A stretch of 64,000 nucleotides of DNA. Origin: Scylla paramamosain. Taxonomy: Eukaryota > Arthropoda > Malacostraca > Decapoda > Portunidae. Of this stretch, positions 15,960 to 31,021 are shown piece by piece. The position numbers were made by a program, and so were the translations under genes. Numbering within the stretch: position 1 is the stretch's first letter; every line of letters starts with the position of its first letter. Location: NCBI RefSeq assembly GCF_035594125.1, contig NC_087191.1:1388501-1452500 (forward strand), in the 5' to 3' direction. The notes below the pieces were generated by a model. The model did no database searches and was not told the DNA's origin. It saw nothing but the letters and a program-made list of their open reading frames with translations.

Positions 15960-16310
15960 AAGCTCTAATGGGTTAATCTTGATGTTCCATAGAGCTCTGT
16001 CCTACAATTCACGCTTTTCCTATTATTCATCAAAAATCTTGATCTTACTTACTCTCCTATACACTCTTATGCCGATGACTCTGCACTTTTTTATGCCATT
16101 TGCCAGACATCCATTAATGCAAGAATTATACTACTCTGGAACGGACGCCATAGGAAGCCTGAGTTCTAATATTTCCCGAACTTCGGGATACGGAAAAATA
16201 AACCTTGTTTCGTTCAGTACCAACACAATCTCTTAGACAGATATTATTTTTTCTTTGATGACGCTTTTCCTTCTGCATTAAATATTCACTCTTGCCCTCT
16301 TTGCTGTGTC
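15960..16310 (+). mobile_element. Degenerate jockey-like RT fragment
   Basis: Decayed coding resembles the segment from [13 protein letters not shown] through the YADD box (here near TLMPMTLHFFM in a shifted frame, about 16057) to the following KISDWG-like region. No open frame survives. Confidence 0.6.
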
Positions 16311-16366
<56 letters not shown>

Positions 16367-16615
16367 GTGGACTTGTTTGCCGATGTATAGAATAGGCCTC
16401 TCATAAAAAGGGCTCCACTCATTTCTTGAGTGAAAAACTATTCGCCATATTGACTCTGCCTGCATCCCTCTCTTCCTACGACAATGCTTAATCTCTCAAG
16501 CTTACATGCACGTGGAAATACAACCAATGGATTGATAAAAAAGAAAAAAAAAAAAAAAACGTTAACTAATTGCAAATATTACAAGTTCATTATTAAATAA
16601 TGTAAATGGTCTTCC

Positions 16616-16683
<68 letters not shown>

Positions 16684-16690
16684 ACATAAT

Positions 16691-16767
<77 letters not shown>

Positions 16768-16770
16768 TAT
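16311..16770. repeat. (CT)n, (GA)n and (AAT)n microsatellites
   Basis: (CT)n about 16313-16363, (GA)n about 16619-16679 and (AAT)n about 16690-16770. A plain A-rich stretch of about 250 bp lies between the first two. Confidence 0.95.
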
Positions 16771-16833
16771 TAAATCTTACCTTGATAAAATGTTTTGTTC
16801 TTCAGAATTCGTGCTTTATCAAATCTGGAAATA

Positions 16834-17253
16834 ATGGAGCCTCGGCCACCCATCATTAAGACCTGCGTGGTAGAGCGCATATTGTTTATGTGGATGTGGA
16901 CAAGTGGGCAATCGGTGAGGTGCATTGCGAGGCAAACAGGCAGGAGTCCAACTACGGTGCGGAGATGGGTGAAGCGTCTGCAGAGTGAAAAATGTTATTG
17001 CAATAAAGATTACATATCAAATCGTCTTACGTCAATATTAAACAACAGTCATTTATTCGCGAACTGTTCAGCTTTTTCGTGCAATAACCATCAGTTGAAT
17101 TACTATCAGAGCGTCATGAAACCATTAGCTGCAAAACACGTCGAAATATCACATGAACAAAATTACCCATTGGTTCATCTGGACTTCTACAACACCGCCA
17201 ACTCGCACGGCTCCAGTACACTACTTCCAGCAATGTCTGTACTGGGTGTGTGA
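16834..17253 (+). CDS. Helix-turn-helix ORF, transposase-like N-terminus
   Basis: From ATG at 16834 the frame runs 139 codons to TGA at 17251-17253. Residues about 10-50 (VVERILFMWMWTSGQSVRCI, then ARQTGRSPTTVRRWVKRLQ) form a typical helix-turn-helix of the kind at the N-terminus of Tc1/mariner-like and other transposases, and in homeodomain-like repeats. The rest (residues 55-139) matches no domain I know. TTGTTCTTCAG just before 16805 would serve as a splice acceptor, so it may be an exon rather than a one-exon gene. No catalytic DDE part follows. It could be an orphan transposon fragment or part of a host gene; I cannot choose. Confidence 0.4.
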   Translation: MEPRPPIIKTCVVERILFMWMWTSGQSVRCIARQTGRSPTTVRRWVKRLQSEKCYCNKDYISNRLTSILNNSHLFANCSAFSCNNHQLNYYQSVMKPLAAKHVEISHEQNYPLVHLDFYNTANSHGSSTLLPAMSVLGV

Positions 17254-18908
17254 AAAGAAATTTTGTCGGTATGGGAATAAGGTAACAATAAAACCCACAT
17301 GTTAAAATGTTAAGAGTCATTATGGTGAGGATACTTACGATTACGTACGAAATCTATGTTGACCTAAGTTTTTAATGAAAGCTAGAAATATGGCTGACGT
17401 AGAGAACTGCACAATATAGTCTAAATGAGTTTTGATGAGAGTTAAGTATAATTTTTTGGCGTAGTCATAGCTGACATAGTTATCTTCAGTTAAACCTTGT
17501 AGAGTAACGAATTCAACCAACGACTGATATTTCTTTTTGGATCAGGAATCTTGAACGTCTGAGTGATAGTGAGACACGTGGAAACCTCTTATTCGTAATA
17601 ATTACTTGCTACAATAGCTCCGAAATCCAATGACAGGACGTTACTAAGTAGCACGACACTCTCCCAAGACCAAGATATTTTGAACGCATGCCTTTTGGGC
17701 TTTTAATGTTGTTCATAGATGCTTCAGCGATGAACGTATAACATTTTACTCCTTTTATATCTTGTTATTTTTAGTGTCTTTTACTAACCATTTTACTATT
17801 TCAACCTACTATTTTTGATGCTTTGAACATTTTGTAGGGGCGCCATATGACCGTGATGTTGCAGCGCATGATTTTTTTTTTCTCGAATCAATGAATCAAT
17901 CAATAAATCACATTATTGTTTACAATGTTTTACTCATCAATCACAACCCTTATGGAAAAAAGTGTATCCACCTTATTGAGATTATTACCTCCTCAAAATG
18001 GTTTAAGTGTGTTTAGTGCTTAGTGGATCTATTACTTAGGAATTACTGAGGTGCAGCATAGTAGATTCTTGAAAAGTGTAAGTACCACGCTTCACGTTCA
18101 GGACCCGGGTGAAACTGAAACTTGTTAAAAAACCTATTATAAGACAACGTTGTCTTATAATAGAGACTTCGAAACCTATGATGTTGTTAGACACAATATA
18201 TAATCAACTGTTTGTACAGTATCATGTAATTTTAGCTTTCAGATTCTGAGTTAAATCTAGAAAAGAACGACGCCATATATACCGCCTATCTCTGAGACTG
18301 CTATGAATTTTGATATCATCAAGTATTATCATCAAGTGTAATATTACCATTAATTTTGTGTTTTGTTTCTATGTCAGTTTTGTTTCTATGTAAGAAAGGT
18401 TCTGTTCAAGGCCTATAAAAGGCAGTAAAAAAAAAAAAAAAAAATAAATAAAAGCCTACTGAAGGTGCTAATCCTCCAAGGGAAGGACCATACATTTCAC
18501 TAGCACGATTCTTTCAAACGATTAGCATTTCTAAAGCATTTTTCCTTCGACACATGAGAGAGGACTAACGTGACACTTAGCAATGGAAAAACTCGCACCA
18601 CGTAGCCTATATTGTTGTATAATTCAAACGAAATGTTATGTTTCCCCGTTTATGGTATGTTGAAATTATTTTAAGGTGAAACATTTATTAAGTGAAGTGT
18701 CGCAACTTGTCAGGTAAGGTTTTGTTGATTGCAAATCGCTTTTCCCTCATTTTTAATTTGTTTGATTCATCCAGTGCAGATGTTTCTTCAGTGTATGAAA
18801 AAATAGTAGTTCTAACATATTTACATTAATTACATATATATTTATGTATGTAAATCATTATATTTTCCTCATCACTTTCCAATATAGATTGTTTTTGATG
18901 TAATAAAT
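17254..18908. other. No gene; palindrome and dispersed repeat
   Basis: No coding region is seen. It contains a perfect 30-bp palindrome at 18134-18163 and a TATAAAAG motif at about 18414 next to poly(A). A stretch at about 17740-17875 (TTTGTAGGGGCGCCATATGA) resembles 50165-50285 and is probably a dispersed element end. Confidence 0.5.
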
Positions 18909-18953
18909 ATTAATAATAATAATAATGATAATAATAATAATAATAATAATAAC

Positions 18954-19016
<63 letters not shown>

Positions 19017-19029
19017 TATTTATTTTTTT
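18909..19029. repeat. (AAT)n/(ATT)n trinucleotide hairpin repeat
   Basis: (AAT)n switches to its complement (ATT)n at about 18992, so the tract is self-complementary. Confidence 0.9.
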
Positions 19030-19453
19030 TTTTTCCAGATTTTATCACCTAGCACCTTTGAGTCTGATCCCGTGTTAGCAGTAGTAAGTGTAGGACAACT
19101 TAAGTGCCAAGCTCTTTGAGTTGCCATTGATTTGGCTATTTGGATCTAGCATAGAATATTTGCAGGCATTAACCCGATTGCAAATTGGTTTATCTGTTAC
19201 AGTAATATAACTATGATTATGTTCTAAAGTATAACAATATAAAATTAGTGCTATCTCAACATGTTTATATCTATCCTTGAAAGACATATCATGGGAAATA
19301 ATACAAATGATTATATAATGCTACAACCATTATATACATAAACAAGTAAGTAAATTAAGTATCCCACACTGCCGCTCTGATATCCAGGAGTTAGGTTATT
19401 ATCAACCAAATCTCTCCATTTCTACTAACGATAAAGAATAATCACCATTAAAA

Positions 19454-20450
<997 letters not shown>

Positions 20451-20467
20451 AAAAAAAATTATCAATC

Positions 20468-20760
20468 TTCCAGAATGTTCTACCAGACACTTTTAGAAGT
20501 TTCTAGAACATTTTATTTAATGTATTCTAAAACATTCTAGAATACAGTAGAAATATGCAGAAGCATCAAGAATTTTCTAGAATTACAAGAATTTTCTAGA
20601 ATCATTCAAAATATTGTAAAGTAGGTTCAAGAATATCCTAGAAAGACTGAGAACACTTTCTAGAAAGACTAAGAATATTCTAGAGTACTGCTTGACAATA
20701 TAAAAGTAGGGGTTTGCAAACCACCACTCAGTTCTGCTTTGGGTGCCTGAGAAGATTCAT
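20468..20760 (+). promoter_or_regulatory. Heat-shock-element array with TATA box and initiator
   Basis: Between 20468 and 20690 there are five exact TTCTAGAA palindromes and several further alternating GAA/TTC units; for example GAAgtTTCtaGAAcaTTT near 20506 and GAAttTTCtaGAA twice near 20570-20600. Heat shock factor trimers bind such inverted nGAAn arrays. A TATAAAA box sits at 20699-20705 and an arthropod initiator TCAGT at 20728-20732, placing the TATA box about 31 bp upstream of the initiator A. The short ORF at 20774 begins 44 bp downstream. Spacing and order are those of a stress-inducible polymerase II promoter. Activity is inferred. Confidence 0.8.
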
Positions 20761-20773
20761 CACAAGAGGTGAA

Positions 20774-20884
20774 ATGGCATCAACAGGCTGCAATCATTCT
20801 CCAGCTAAATTCTGCTACATATGTAATCAGTTCATCAAGACAAGAGCAAAGAATTTCTCTTTGACAGCATCTGGGAAAATATGA
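20774..20884 (+). pseudogene. Short Cys/His ORF behind the heat-shock promoter, truncated
   Basis: ATG 20774 opens a 36-codon frame ending TGA 20882-20884. It starts MASTGCNHSPAKFCYICNQF. The C...H...FCYIC pattern resembles the N-terminus of a family of uncharacterised Cys-rich arthropod proteins, often multicopy, that I recall but cannot verify here. In those the chain continues with an AYFG segment; the DNA after the stop contains coding for SYFGG in another frame, so the gene seems frameshifted just here. Its promoter looks intact although the ORF is broken. Confidence 0.45.
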
Positions 20885-21084
20885 AATTTAGCTACTTTGG
20901 GGGCAAAAAATCATTCTAAAAACTACAACCAAACTAATTTTGACAGGAATAATGGACATTTTCTATTGTTTTGCAATGAAGAGTTGGAAAATAACGTTTG
21001 GCTCTCAAAGGTAAAAATCGTGTTACATAGTTTAATGCAGTTAATAAGAACAAAACAGTTATCAGCGTTTCAGATAGAACACTT

Positions 21085-23490
<2,406 letters not shown>

Positions 23491-23660
23491 TGTTCGAAGC
23501 TTTGGGTTCCGATATCATAACCATTCTAACCCACACATCGCCACTCTGTCCTCACCACACTACCAGCGGGAACACACAAGGTACGTTTTTGCCCATACTA
23601 CACCCTTATCTTTATTGTTTTTCCTCTCCCAAAGGGAAAACCTTATCAACATACATCACT

Positions 23661-24112
<452 letters not shown>

Positions 24113-24113
<1 letters not shown>

Positions 24114-24350
24114 GGCGTTTGGCATCTGCTAAACCTTCCAGACTTATTTTTGTGGCCCGCAAAAGGTACTTGAGCTTTCCATCCCTTTAACCTCATGCAC
24201 TTTGTATTTCTGCCTGGAATCATGCGGTCTATACCCCAACCAGGTAAAAAAATCAATAGAAAATGCCAAAATTTTTGTAGATCTAACTCGCCGTGATTTC
24301 TGGCACCTAGCAAAAAATATTTAATAACTTTACTTTATCTTTCTGTTATT
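24113..24350 (+). mobile_element. Jockey-like LINE linker fragment
   Basis: Sequence for VARKRYLSFPS and [17 protein letters not shown] segments matches the linker between endonuclease and RT of the family (compare 13523-13710). It is short and has internal deletions. Confidence 0.7.
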
Positions 24351-24389
24351 TATTTCAGCCTGATTTTCCTAATGGGAAATGTCTTGTCA

Positions 24390-24800
24390 TGGTGGAGGGA
24401 CTTGCGTGTCCCTTATGAAGTGGTGAGGAGGGCTAGAGGGGGCTTTGGTCCCTGCTGCGCCCTACTTAGGAGGAGAGGCCTACCCATACTAGCAAGGTCG
24501 CCACAGACTAAATGGTTATTGTCGTTAGGCTGACAGTATGGGCAAACTGGTGCCGCTCACCAGAGGGACAAACTTTTGAGATCGTCCTGTGTTGGACGGT
24601 TGGGTGTCTACTCCTGAATATAAATCAGAATTTTATTGCTTCTACTGCAGGGAAGCTCACCTGCCACGTTCTAGGCAATACAAGAGCTGGACATTCTTCA
24701 GCTGGCTAATTCTCAGTTCATTAGTCTTGGTATTGCCTGTCAAGAACTTCTGTTTAGGCAGAAGGATAGTATGGCAAAGACATACGCTTCTTTCACTCTA
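24390..24800 (+). mobile_element. LINE 5'/ORF1-like module, first copy
   Basis: A conserved leader (GGACTTGCGTGTCCCT at about 24398, then GTCCCTGCTGCGCCC) is followed by decayed coding. TPEYKSEFYCFYCREAHLPR (24610-24670) looks like a CCHC-type zinc knuckle of retrotransposon ORF1 proteins. The leader recurs at about 25225-25330 and in part at 22087-22225; the knuckle recurs near 26395-26460. The family is not identified. Confidence 0.5.
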
Positions 24801-25218
24801 GTTCTTCCATGTCTACATCTAATCCTGTTGTAGCACATTCCCGCCATTTTCAACTTTTCTACTATATCTTCAGCAAAGCCCTCCACTGCATCTTCAGCGA
24901 CTAAATCATAGAATCATTACAGGAGTTTACATTACAGAAGTCCACGTTCCCATGGATTCTCAACCACGAACACCTCCCAAGGTTTTTTAAGCCTCAACAG
25001 ACACACACAAGGAAATCTCTCGAAATTCCCCCTCAGTTACACCAGAAACGTTCCCGGGGATCTGCCAAGTCCCCCTAGACTCGACGTTACTCCTAGAAAG
25101 ATTCCTTTCGGAGTATCAGATGGCCCTGAGCCGGACATAAATAATCAAAGTGATGTGTCCCCATCTGATAGCTATATTAAGAGTTTCTCTGCATGCCCAT
25201 CCCTTAGTGGGAACCACT

Positions 25219-26529
25219 TTGTCATATCGAGGGGGGCTTGCGTGTCCCTATGATATGGCGAGCGAAGCTAGTGGGGGTTTCGGCCCCTGCTCCGCACTAC
25301 TTAGGGGAAGAAAGCTACACATGCTAGCAAGGGATGCAACTTTTGAGGTCGTCCTGTGTTGGATGGTTGGGTGTTTGGGCTGGGATGCCTTGTGTGGGGG
25401 ATGTCTTAGCTGTGGTGGACAAACTTTCGAATCATGAGGGGCCACTTTTTTAAAACGAGTGGCCTCCATGAGGTCAAGGTACACTGTTCACGGCGGCCAG
25501 CGCTCGCCCACCTCGTAATCCCGGTTCGTGGTTTTCTTTTGCCTATGGAGCAATTTGATTTTTATAATATGCTCATGGGAAAACACAGAAGTTCATCTGG
25601 TCCTCGAAGGGCACTCGAGACGTCACTCTGGTCGTGATAGTAATGTGCAGGCTGCAGCTCGTACTCCCCCTGCTGTTGCTTCTCTTGATGGAAGGCCCTT
25701 TGGGTCAGTTGTTGAGTGTTTTCTTGACATTAGTGTCTACGCATCCATGTCATACCGTGCTATTCATTCAGTTTTCAAGCCTTTCGGAACAGTTCTTCGT
25801 ATCCATCTCAAATATGACGGCGATTGTCTCTCTAATCGGTGCGATGTGACATTTACATCTGACCTTGCTGCTAAAGCTGTTCTTCAGATAATAAAATTTC
25901 TGTGTTTTGGAGACAACAACTTAATTGCTGAGATTATTAATCTAAGTAGTGTAAATGACAGCGAGAATGATTATTGTCCTAATGTCTTTGAAGAATGTGC
26001 TTCCAAAGTTCGCCATCCATCTGCATCTTACTGGTTGGTAGGATATTATAGGGACGGTCGAGGAAACTTTATTCACGGTGTCAAATATCTAGAAATGGAG
26101 ATTGGAGTGACCCCTAAAAATAAAGTGTAAAAAATATGGCGAAGGCTTCTTGATCTGAGCTAAAAAATTTAACACAGGCAATCATGCTCCTCCATCTATC
26201 TTGCCCTTCTGATGGAATCTTTGAATCCATCAAACCATACCGAACATTCAATTACTGTAAAGGACAATCAGGACTCAGATGATGACATTCACTTATGTCC
26301 TCATAATTTCAATGTACAATTTGTGCAGTTGTTCCTCACTGGAGGAGCAACTGTACAAATCGTCCCTGGTGCGGTCACTGTTCTGCCCTTGACTCACATC
26401 CTACTCCTGAATGCGAATCGGAACCTTATTGCTTCTCCTGAAGGGAAGCTCATCTGCTACTTTTTCATCAATTCATTAGTCTCTGTAGTGCCAGGCGGGA
26501 ACTTTTTTTTAAACAGAAATATGGAAGGG
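25219..26529 (+). pseudogene. Retrotransposon ORF1-like, RRM-like and CCHC regions
   Basis: Following a second copy of the conserved leader (25225-25440), an open frame covers roughly 25528-26130. Its residues about 60-115 (VFKPFGTVLRIHLKYDGDCL, CDVTFTSDLAAKAVLQI) resemble an RNA-recognition motif: an FGxVxRI strand and a VxFxSxxxAxxAL helix. Zinc-knuckle-like coding PTPECESEPYCFS lies at about 26397-26436 after a frame change. RRM plus CCHC is a known architecture of LINE ORF1 proteins, which bind element RNA. It ends where Gypsy-1 begins at about 26530. The RRM call is by eye. Confidence 0.45.
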
Positions 26530-26530
26530 G

Positions 26531-27150
26531 TTCAAAGCACATGTGACGTGCGGGATCCATGTGTCCCACGTAATGCTGTGTGGATTTATCAATGTACGTA
26601 GACAAGTGATGACTTTTCTATTAAGTCTTTCCACAACTCCGTTACTTTCCGGTTTGTAGGCGTGTACATTTATTTTCTTTATGTTGAAAATGCGACATAT
26701 TTCTGCTAGAATAGCGTTATTAAATTCAGAACCATTGTCAGTGATGATAGTTTTTGGGGTTGTGTATGGACAAATTACTTTTTCAAATATAGCTGTAGCG
26801 ATTGTCTCTGCTTTCTTGTTCTGTATTGGCTGTAAAATGCAAAATCTGGAGAAATAATCGATGATTACTAGTAAATATTTAAATCCATTTTCAGATAGAG
26901 GCAACTCCAAGGTATCAAGGTAAATTCTATCCCACAGTTTCTCAGGAATTGGGTAACTCAACATTGGTGCTGGTGTGCGTGTGTGTTCTTTTGCTTCTGC
27001 GCAAACGTTACAATTATCTATATGATTGTAGATTTGTTTTCTCATGTCTGTCCAATAGTATTTCAGTTGTGCTTGTCTATAAGCCTTTTCTTTTCCAGGG
27101 TGAGAACTAGTTGCACAATCATGAATGAAGTTTAAAACATTTGGTACCAA
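26531..27150 (-). pseudogene. Gypsy-1 integrase
   Basis: The frame has an H2C2 zinc site (HDCATSSHPG ... CNVC) and an RNase-H-fold core with the catalytic aspartate in IYLDTLELP, the second in ITDNGSEF and the glutamate in NGVVERLNR, spaced 35 residues, as in retroviral-type integrases (DD35E). It would insert element cDNA. The C-terminal part is missing at 26531. Confidence 0.9.
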
Positions 27151-27773
27151 CTCTTTGGGTATAACTAACTAATTTCACTTTTCCACGTGATACTCCTTTG
27201 CATATTATTTCGGAATTGCGGTAGAGCAATCCATTATGTAATTGGAATTCCGATAGTTTATATTTCTTTGGTAGTGTCTGTGCTTCTCTGTCTGTATTAC
27301 TTTCAAGGTGCTCTATTATTTGCTTCAAAGTGTCATCTTTTCTCTGTTCTGAGTATACAAGTTCAGTGTCTAATGTGGTTAGTTCTTGGATACTGCATAC
27401 TACACCATTTACTTCTCCGTGTGAGACTATGTTTCGTGATAGGGCATCGGCTGCTGTATTTTTCTTTCCTTGTATGTATTCAAAGTTTATTTCATAATTC
27501 TGCAGTGTCACACACCAACGTGCTTAAATTCTTGTGTTTAAACAGATTCTGAATTGCGGTGTGGTCTGTTCACACTCTAATCTTGTAACTCAATATGATA
27601 TCTCTGAAGTGTTCTAGGCAATAAATCTCTGTTAGAGTCTCGCGTTCTGTGATGCTATAATTCTTTTCTGCAGCTGCGCAAAGTCTGGAAGCATATGCAA
27701 TTGGGTGTGGATTACTATATTTTTCCTGCATTAGTATTCCTTCTAACCCTATGTCAGAGGCATCTGTACACAA
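27119..27773 (-). pseudogene. Gypsy-1 RNase H region
   Basis: CTDASDIGLEGIL (27773-27735) and AYASR...YSITERE are the first RNase H motifs. ADALSRNIV (about 27445) is the conserved end of the tether. A stop near 27570 (RV then TGA, where TDH normally follows) and a frameshift around 27520 break it. Confidence 0.85.
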
Positions 27774-28736
27774 GATGAACTCTTTTGTGTAAGATGAACT
27801 CTTTTGTGTAATCTGGAAAAATCAATAGTGGCGAACTTGTGAGGTTTTCTTTCAGTGTTTCAAATGGTTTGGTTTGGGAAGGACCCCAAGAGAATGTAGA
27901 ATTCTTTTTCAGGAGTGAACTCAATGGTTGTGCTATGTCAGCGTAATTCTTGATGAATTTTCTATAATATCCTGTCAGTCCTAAGAAACTTCTTACTTTT
28001 TCAACTGAGGTTGGTTGAGGAAATTGTTTTACGACATCTACCTTTGACTGTACTGTCCTCAGACCTTGAGTGTTTATTTGATGACCCAAGTAAGTTACTT
28101 TCTCCTGTAGAAAGCGACATTTTTTCCAAATTGATCTTTAATCCTGTTGATAATGTAAGTAAGTGGGCTACGAAAACGAAACTGATAGTGACCTGTTGGT
28201 GTAGAGAATGCTGTCAATGGACGTGAAGCTTCATCGAGCTCAATTTGCCAAAATGCAGATTTTATGGCAGTTGTGCTAAATAACTTATTTGAAGTGCCTA
28301 GACTTCGAAGAACATCTGAAATGACTGGAAGTGGAAGTCTGTCTGGAATGGTTTTCTTGTTGAGTTCCCTCTAATCAATCACTGGTTTCATGGTGCCGTC
28401 CGGTTTGGGCACAAATATAAGTGGAAAATTCCACTCACTGTCACTAGGTTCTATGACATCTTGTGACAACATATCTTCAATCAATTTATCAACAATGGCA
28501 AGTTTAGAATGCGGTAGTCTATATGCGGGAACGTAAATAGGCTGTGTTCCTGGCTTGAGTTTGATTTTGTGCTGCAATAGAGTTGTTTTACCCAAGGCTT
28601 CTCCTGGCAAAGCAACTGTTACTTTATGCAGGTGTAGTAGGTGTACTAGTTCTTTCTCAAGATCTGGACGACTAGTGGGAGCGAGGTGTTTCTTTATCTC
28701 TTTCTCACTCTGTGAGGGTTCTTGTAGCGAAAGCAC
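27754..28736 (-). pseudogene. Gypsy-1 reverse transcriptase with catalytic deletion
   Basis: The N-terminal RT is seen at 28736-28371 (LLQHKIKLKPGTQPI, PHSKLAIVDKLIEDML, WNFPLIFVPKPDGT). A second part (28370-28160) includes AFWQIELDEAS and the FSTPTGHYQFRF region. The connection part (28089-27754) holds YLGHQINTQGL-type and FLGLTGYYRKFIKNYA motifs. Between the Phe-rich motif and YLGH only about 25 codons remain, so the segment with the YxDD box is deleted. A 19-bp tandem duplication at 27772-27809 shifts the frame near the C-terminal end. Confidence 0.85.
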
Positions 28737-28941
28737 TTGTGCTATTTGTTCATCTTTATCAGAGCTAAAGTCTTGATTATTGATTATTTCTACAGCTTTA
28801 CTGACTTGGAAACGTCCTAACTCTGTTCCTTTCTTAATGGGTACGTCTGTGTGAAGCGTGTTGATGACAAATACTTCAGATTTACCGCTGTTTGTATGGT
28901 AAAGACCATTTTTTAAGTTTATTCCACGAACACGCGATGAC

Positions 28942-29616
28942 TCACTTTTTTAAGGCAATCGCTATCACATGGTCACTTATTCCTTTTAGACTAACATTTA
29001 CCTTGCAAATCGACTGAGCCTGCAACAGCGTGCACTCTGTTACAGAATCTGAAACAATTTTCAAGGCTTCGGTTGGTGCATACTGTTTGTTCTTTTTGGT
29101 TGTCAGTGGGGAATTTGTCTTTTCATAACGATCCGTAGGAATGCAATTCTCGTCAAGTACTGGTGATAAATTGCTTAAGTACTGCTCTGCCACGTTGTTA
29201 TCTGAGGGAACTGTGTTTACTACAGTCTTACAATGCTGACTAACTGGTGCCACGACATCTTGGCTGCGGGTGTTAACGAATGGTAGAAACTTGTAAGATA
29301 TTTTAACTCCTTCCTTCGCAGGGAAGATAGTTATGTCTTCATCTCGCATTGTGTCATATCCAATGAGCAAGTTTCCTGGGAACGCTTGCTGTTCTACCAC
29401 AACAGCTGTTAATTTAAACATGTAATAGTTCCCAAAAGTTACATTTATCTGTGTTTCTCCTACAGGTGTGAGTTTGTTTCCGGTGACTCCCTGAATGTTG
29501 AATGTGCTTGGCTCAATAATGACCAAACCAGGTTTCGCTTTTCTTAGAAAATCTAGACTGATTAAGTTAATACGTGCTCCTGTGTCTAGAAACATGTGAC
29601 TGAGTTCATTGAACAC
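28942..29616 (-). pseudogene. Gypsy-1 aspartic protease region
   Basis: FLDTGARINLISLDFL at about 29593-29546 is a retropepsin active site (DTG). The frame continues about 200 codons into the protease-RT linker. Upstream (29684-29616) it joins the gag frame after a shift. Confidence 0.8.
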
Positions 29617-29683
29617 TCGTCCGGCTATGAGCGGACCTCCGGAGTTGTCATTTATATAGATAACTTCCTTTACTTCCTGGCTT

Positions 29684-30081
29684 TTATCTAAGTTGGAGTG
29701 CGATGGCTGTGCTTTGGATTCTTTTATTTCCTGGTTCTGATGAAGTGACTACGTTGTACCGTTTTTTTCTTTTTGGCCATTGACTTCTAGCACGACAGTC
29801 TGCTGTCCTATGCCCTATTCTGTGATGATAAGTACACCAAGGAGGACTTCTACATACTGATTCTTTGTGACCTTTATACTGACAGTTGGAACAGGTGATA
29901 TTAGCGTAGCAGTCCCTTGCTGAGTGTCCAAGTTTGTGGCAATTGTAACATTCAGTTGTTTGTCTTTGTCTAGAGGGACTCCTACCTATATGGGATGTTG
30001 ATGCTCTGGTTCTAGATTGTGATCCTCCTTGCCTTTGTGTGGTTGGTGTGCGTGAGTCTGAGCTAGCAGCTAACACATATG
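29684..30081 (-). pseudogene. Gypsy-1 gag C-terminus with two zinc knuckles
   Basis: CYNCHKLGHSARDC (29952-29911) and CSNCQYKGHKESVC (29898-29857) are CCHC knuckles that bind element RNA. Reading upstream, the frame runs into Gypsy-2 at 30081 and continues on the far side at 40252-40844. Confidence 0.9.
30078..30081. repeat. Gypsy-2 target-site duplication, left copy (TATG)
   Basis: TATG directly precedes the 5' LTR and is repeated at 40252-40255 directly after the 3' LTR. Confidence 0.85.
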
Positions 30082-31021
30082 TGTAGCGGGACACAAGTCA
30101 CCGCTCCTAGCACTCCGTTTTCTGTTATATTTTCACCCTTCCGTTTTCACTCTCTCTACTGCACAGGCTTTTGTCTTTCATATCTTTTTCATCACTTTAT
30201 ACATTTCTCTTACTTGTCACATTCTGTGCACGCTCTTTGACACATGTGTTACACATCTTCTCAATACATCTTATTACTCCTTTCTTCACACAGACATACA
30301 CACACACATACACTCTCTTTTTCTATAATTTTGTGTGTGTCGTTTGTTATGTTTAAGTAATTTTTGTATATATTGTTCATGTTTTTGCTGAATAAACAGA
30401 GAGACGGAGAGAGAACATCACCGCGCCGTCCACACCTCTTCCCCGCTCTCCTCATAGGCAACAGCTCGCCGGTTCGCCCGCTGCTTGAGCTGCTCTGCCT
30501 TCCCTTGTGTCCCGGTGTGAGACACTCCTCACTCAGACTCACTCAACTCGCCTTGCTGCTCGGACGTGAGACTCATTACTGAGCTGCTCTGCTGACGCAC
30601 CACTGCCAGCACCAGCTCTCCCTTCCCGGTGAGAGCTCGCCCGGGTGGTGTCCTTCACTCCTTCCCCTTCCCCATCCTCCCTGCTCCCTGCTTCTTTACC
30701 ATCAGACAAACAGAGCGCGGACCCAGGACGCTCCTGAGAGTGACCCTCAGGAGTTATGGTGGCTCTAGTGGCTCTGGTGGCTAAAGCTGTGGGGTAGGCT
30801 CTCCCTCTACTTCTGATTATTTTCCTTTCGCCTCCCTCGGGAGGCAAAGTCTTGGTTAGGGTTAGGCGTGGGATAGGGTCACTCCGACGGCTGTTAGCAG
30901 CCGGGTGGCTAAACTATTTCCACTCAGGTAGGCTCCTTCCATTCTGATTTACTGTCTTTAGTGGTGTGGTGTGTCGGGCTTCGGCCCCAATTAGGATTTA
31001 TTGTATGTCGATCTTCTGAAA

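Larger units (their letters stand above)
26530..30081 (-). mobile_element. Gypsy-1 LTR retrotransposon, 3' segment (minus)
   Basis: Minus-strand pol and the C-terminal gag of a Ty3/Gypsy element, read from 30081 down to 26530. It is cut off inside the integrase after CALN, where ORF1-like coding borders it; no 3' LTR is seen. At 30081 the gag frame is interrupted by Gypsy-2 and resumes at 40252. Several frameshifts show it is dead and older than Gypsy-2. Confidence 0.9.

Noticed and set aside
18411..18445. TATAAAAG as a promoter
   Set aside because: It is followed directly by poly(A) with no ORF or initiator; more likely an element 3' end.
26641..27552. Plus-strand frames opposite Gypsy-1 pol
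   Set aside because: Minus-strand protein motifs explain the region.
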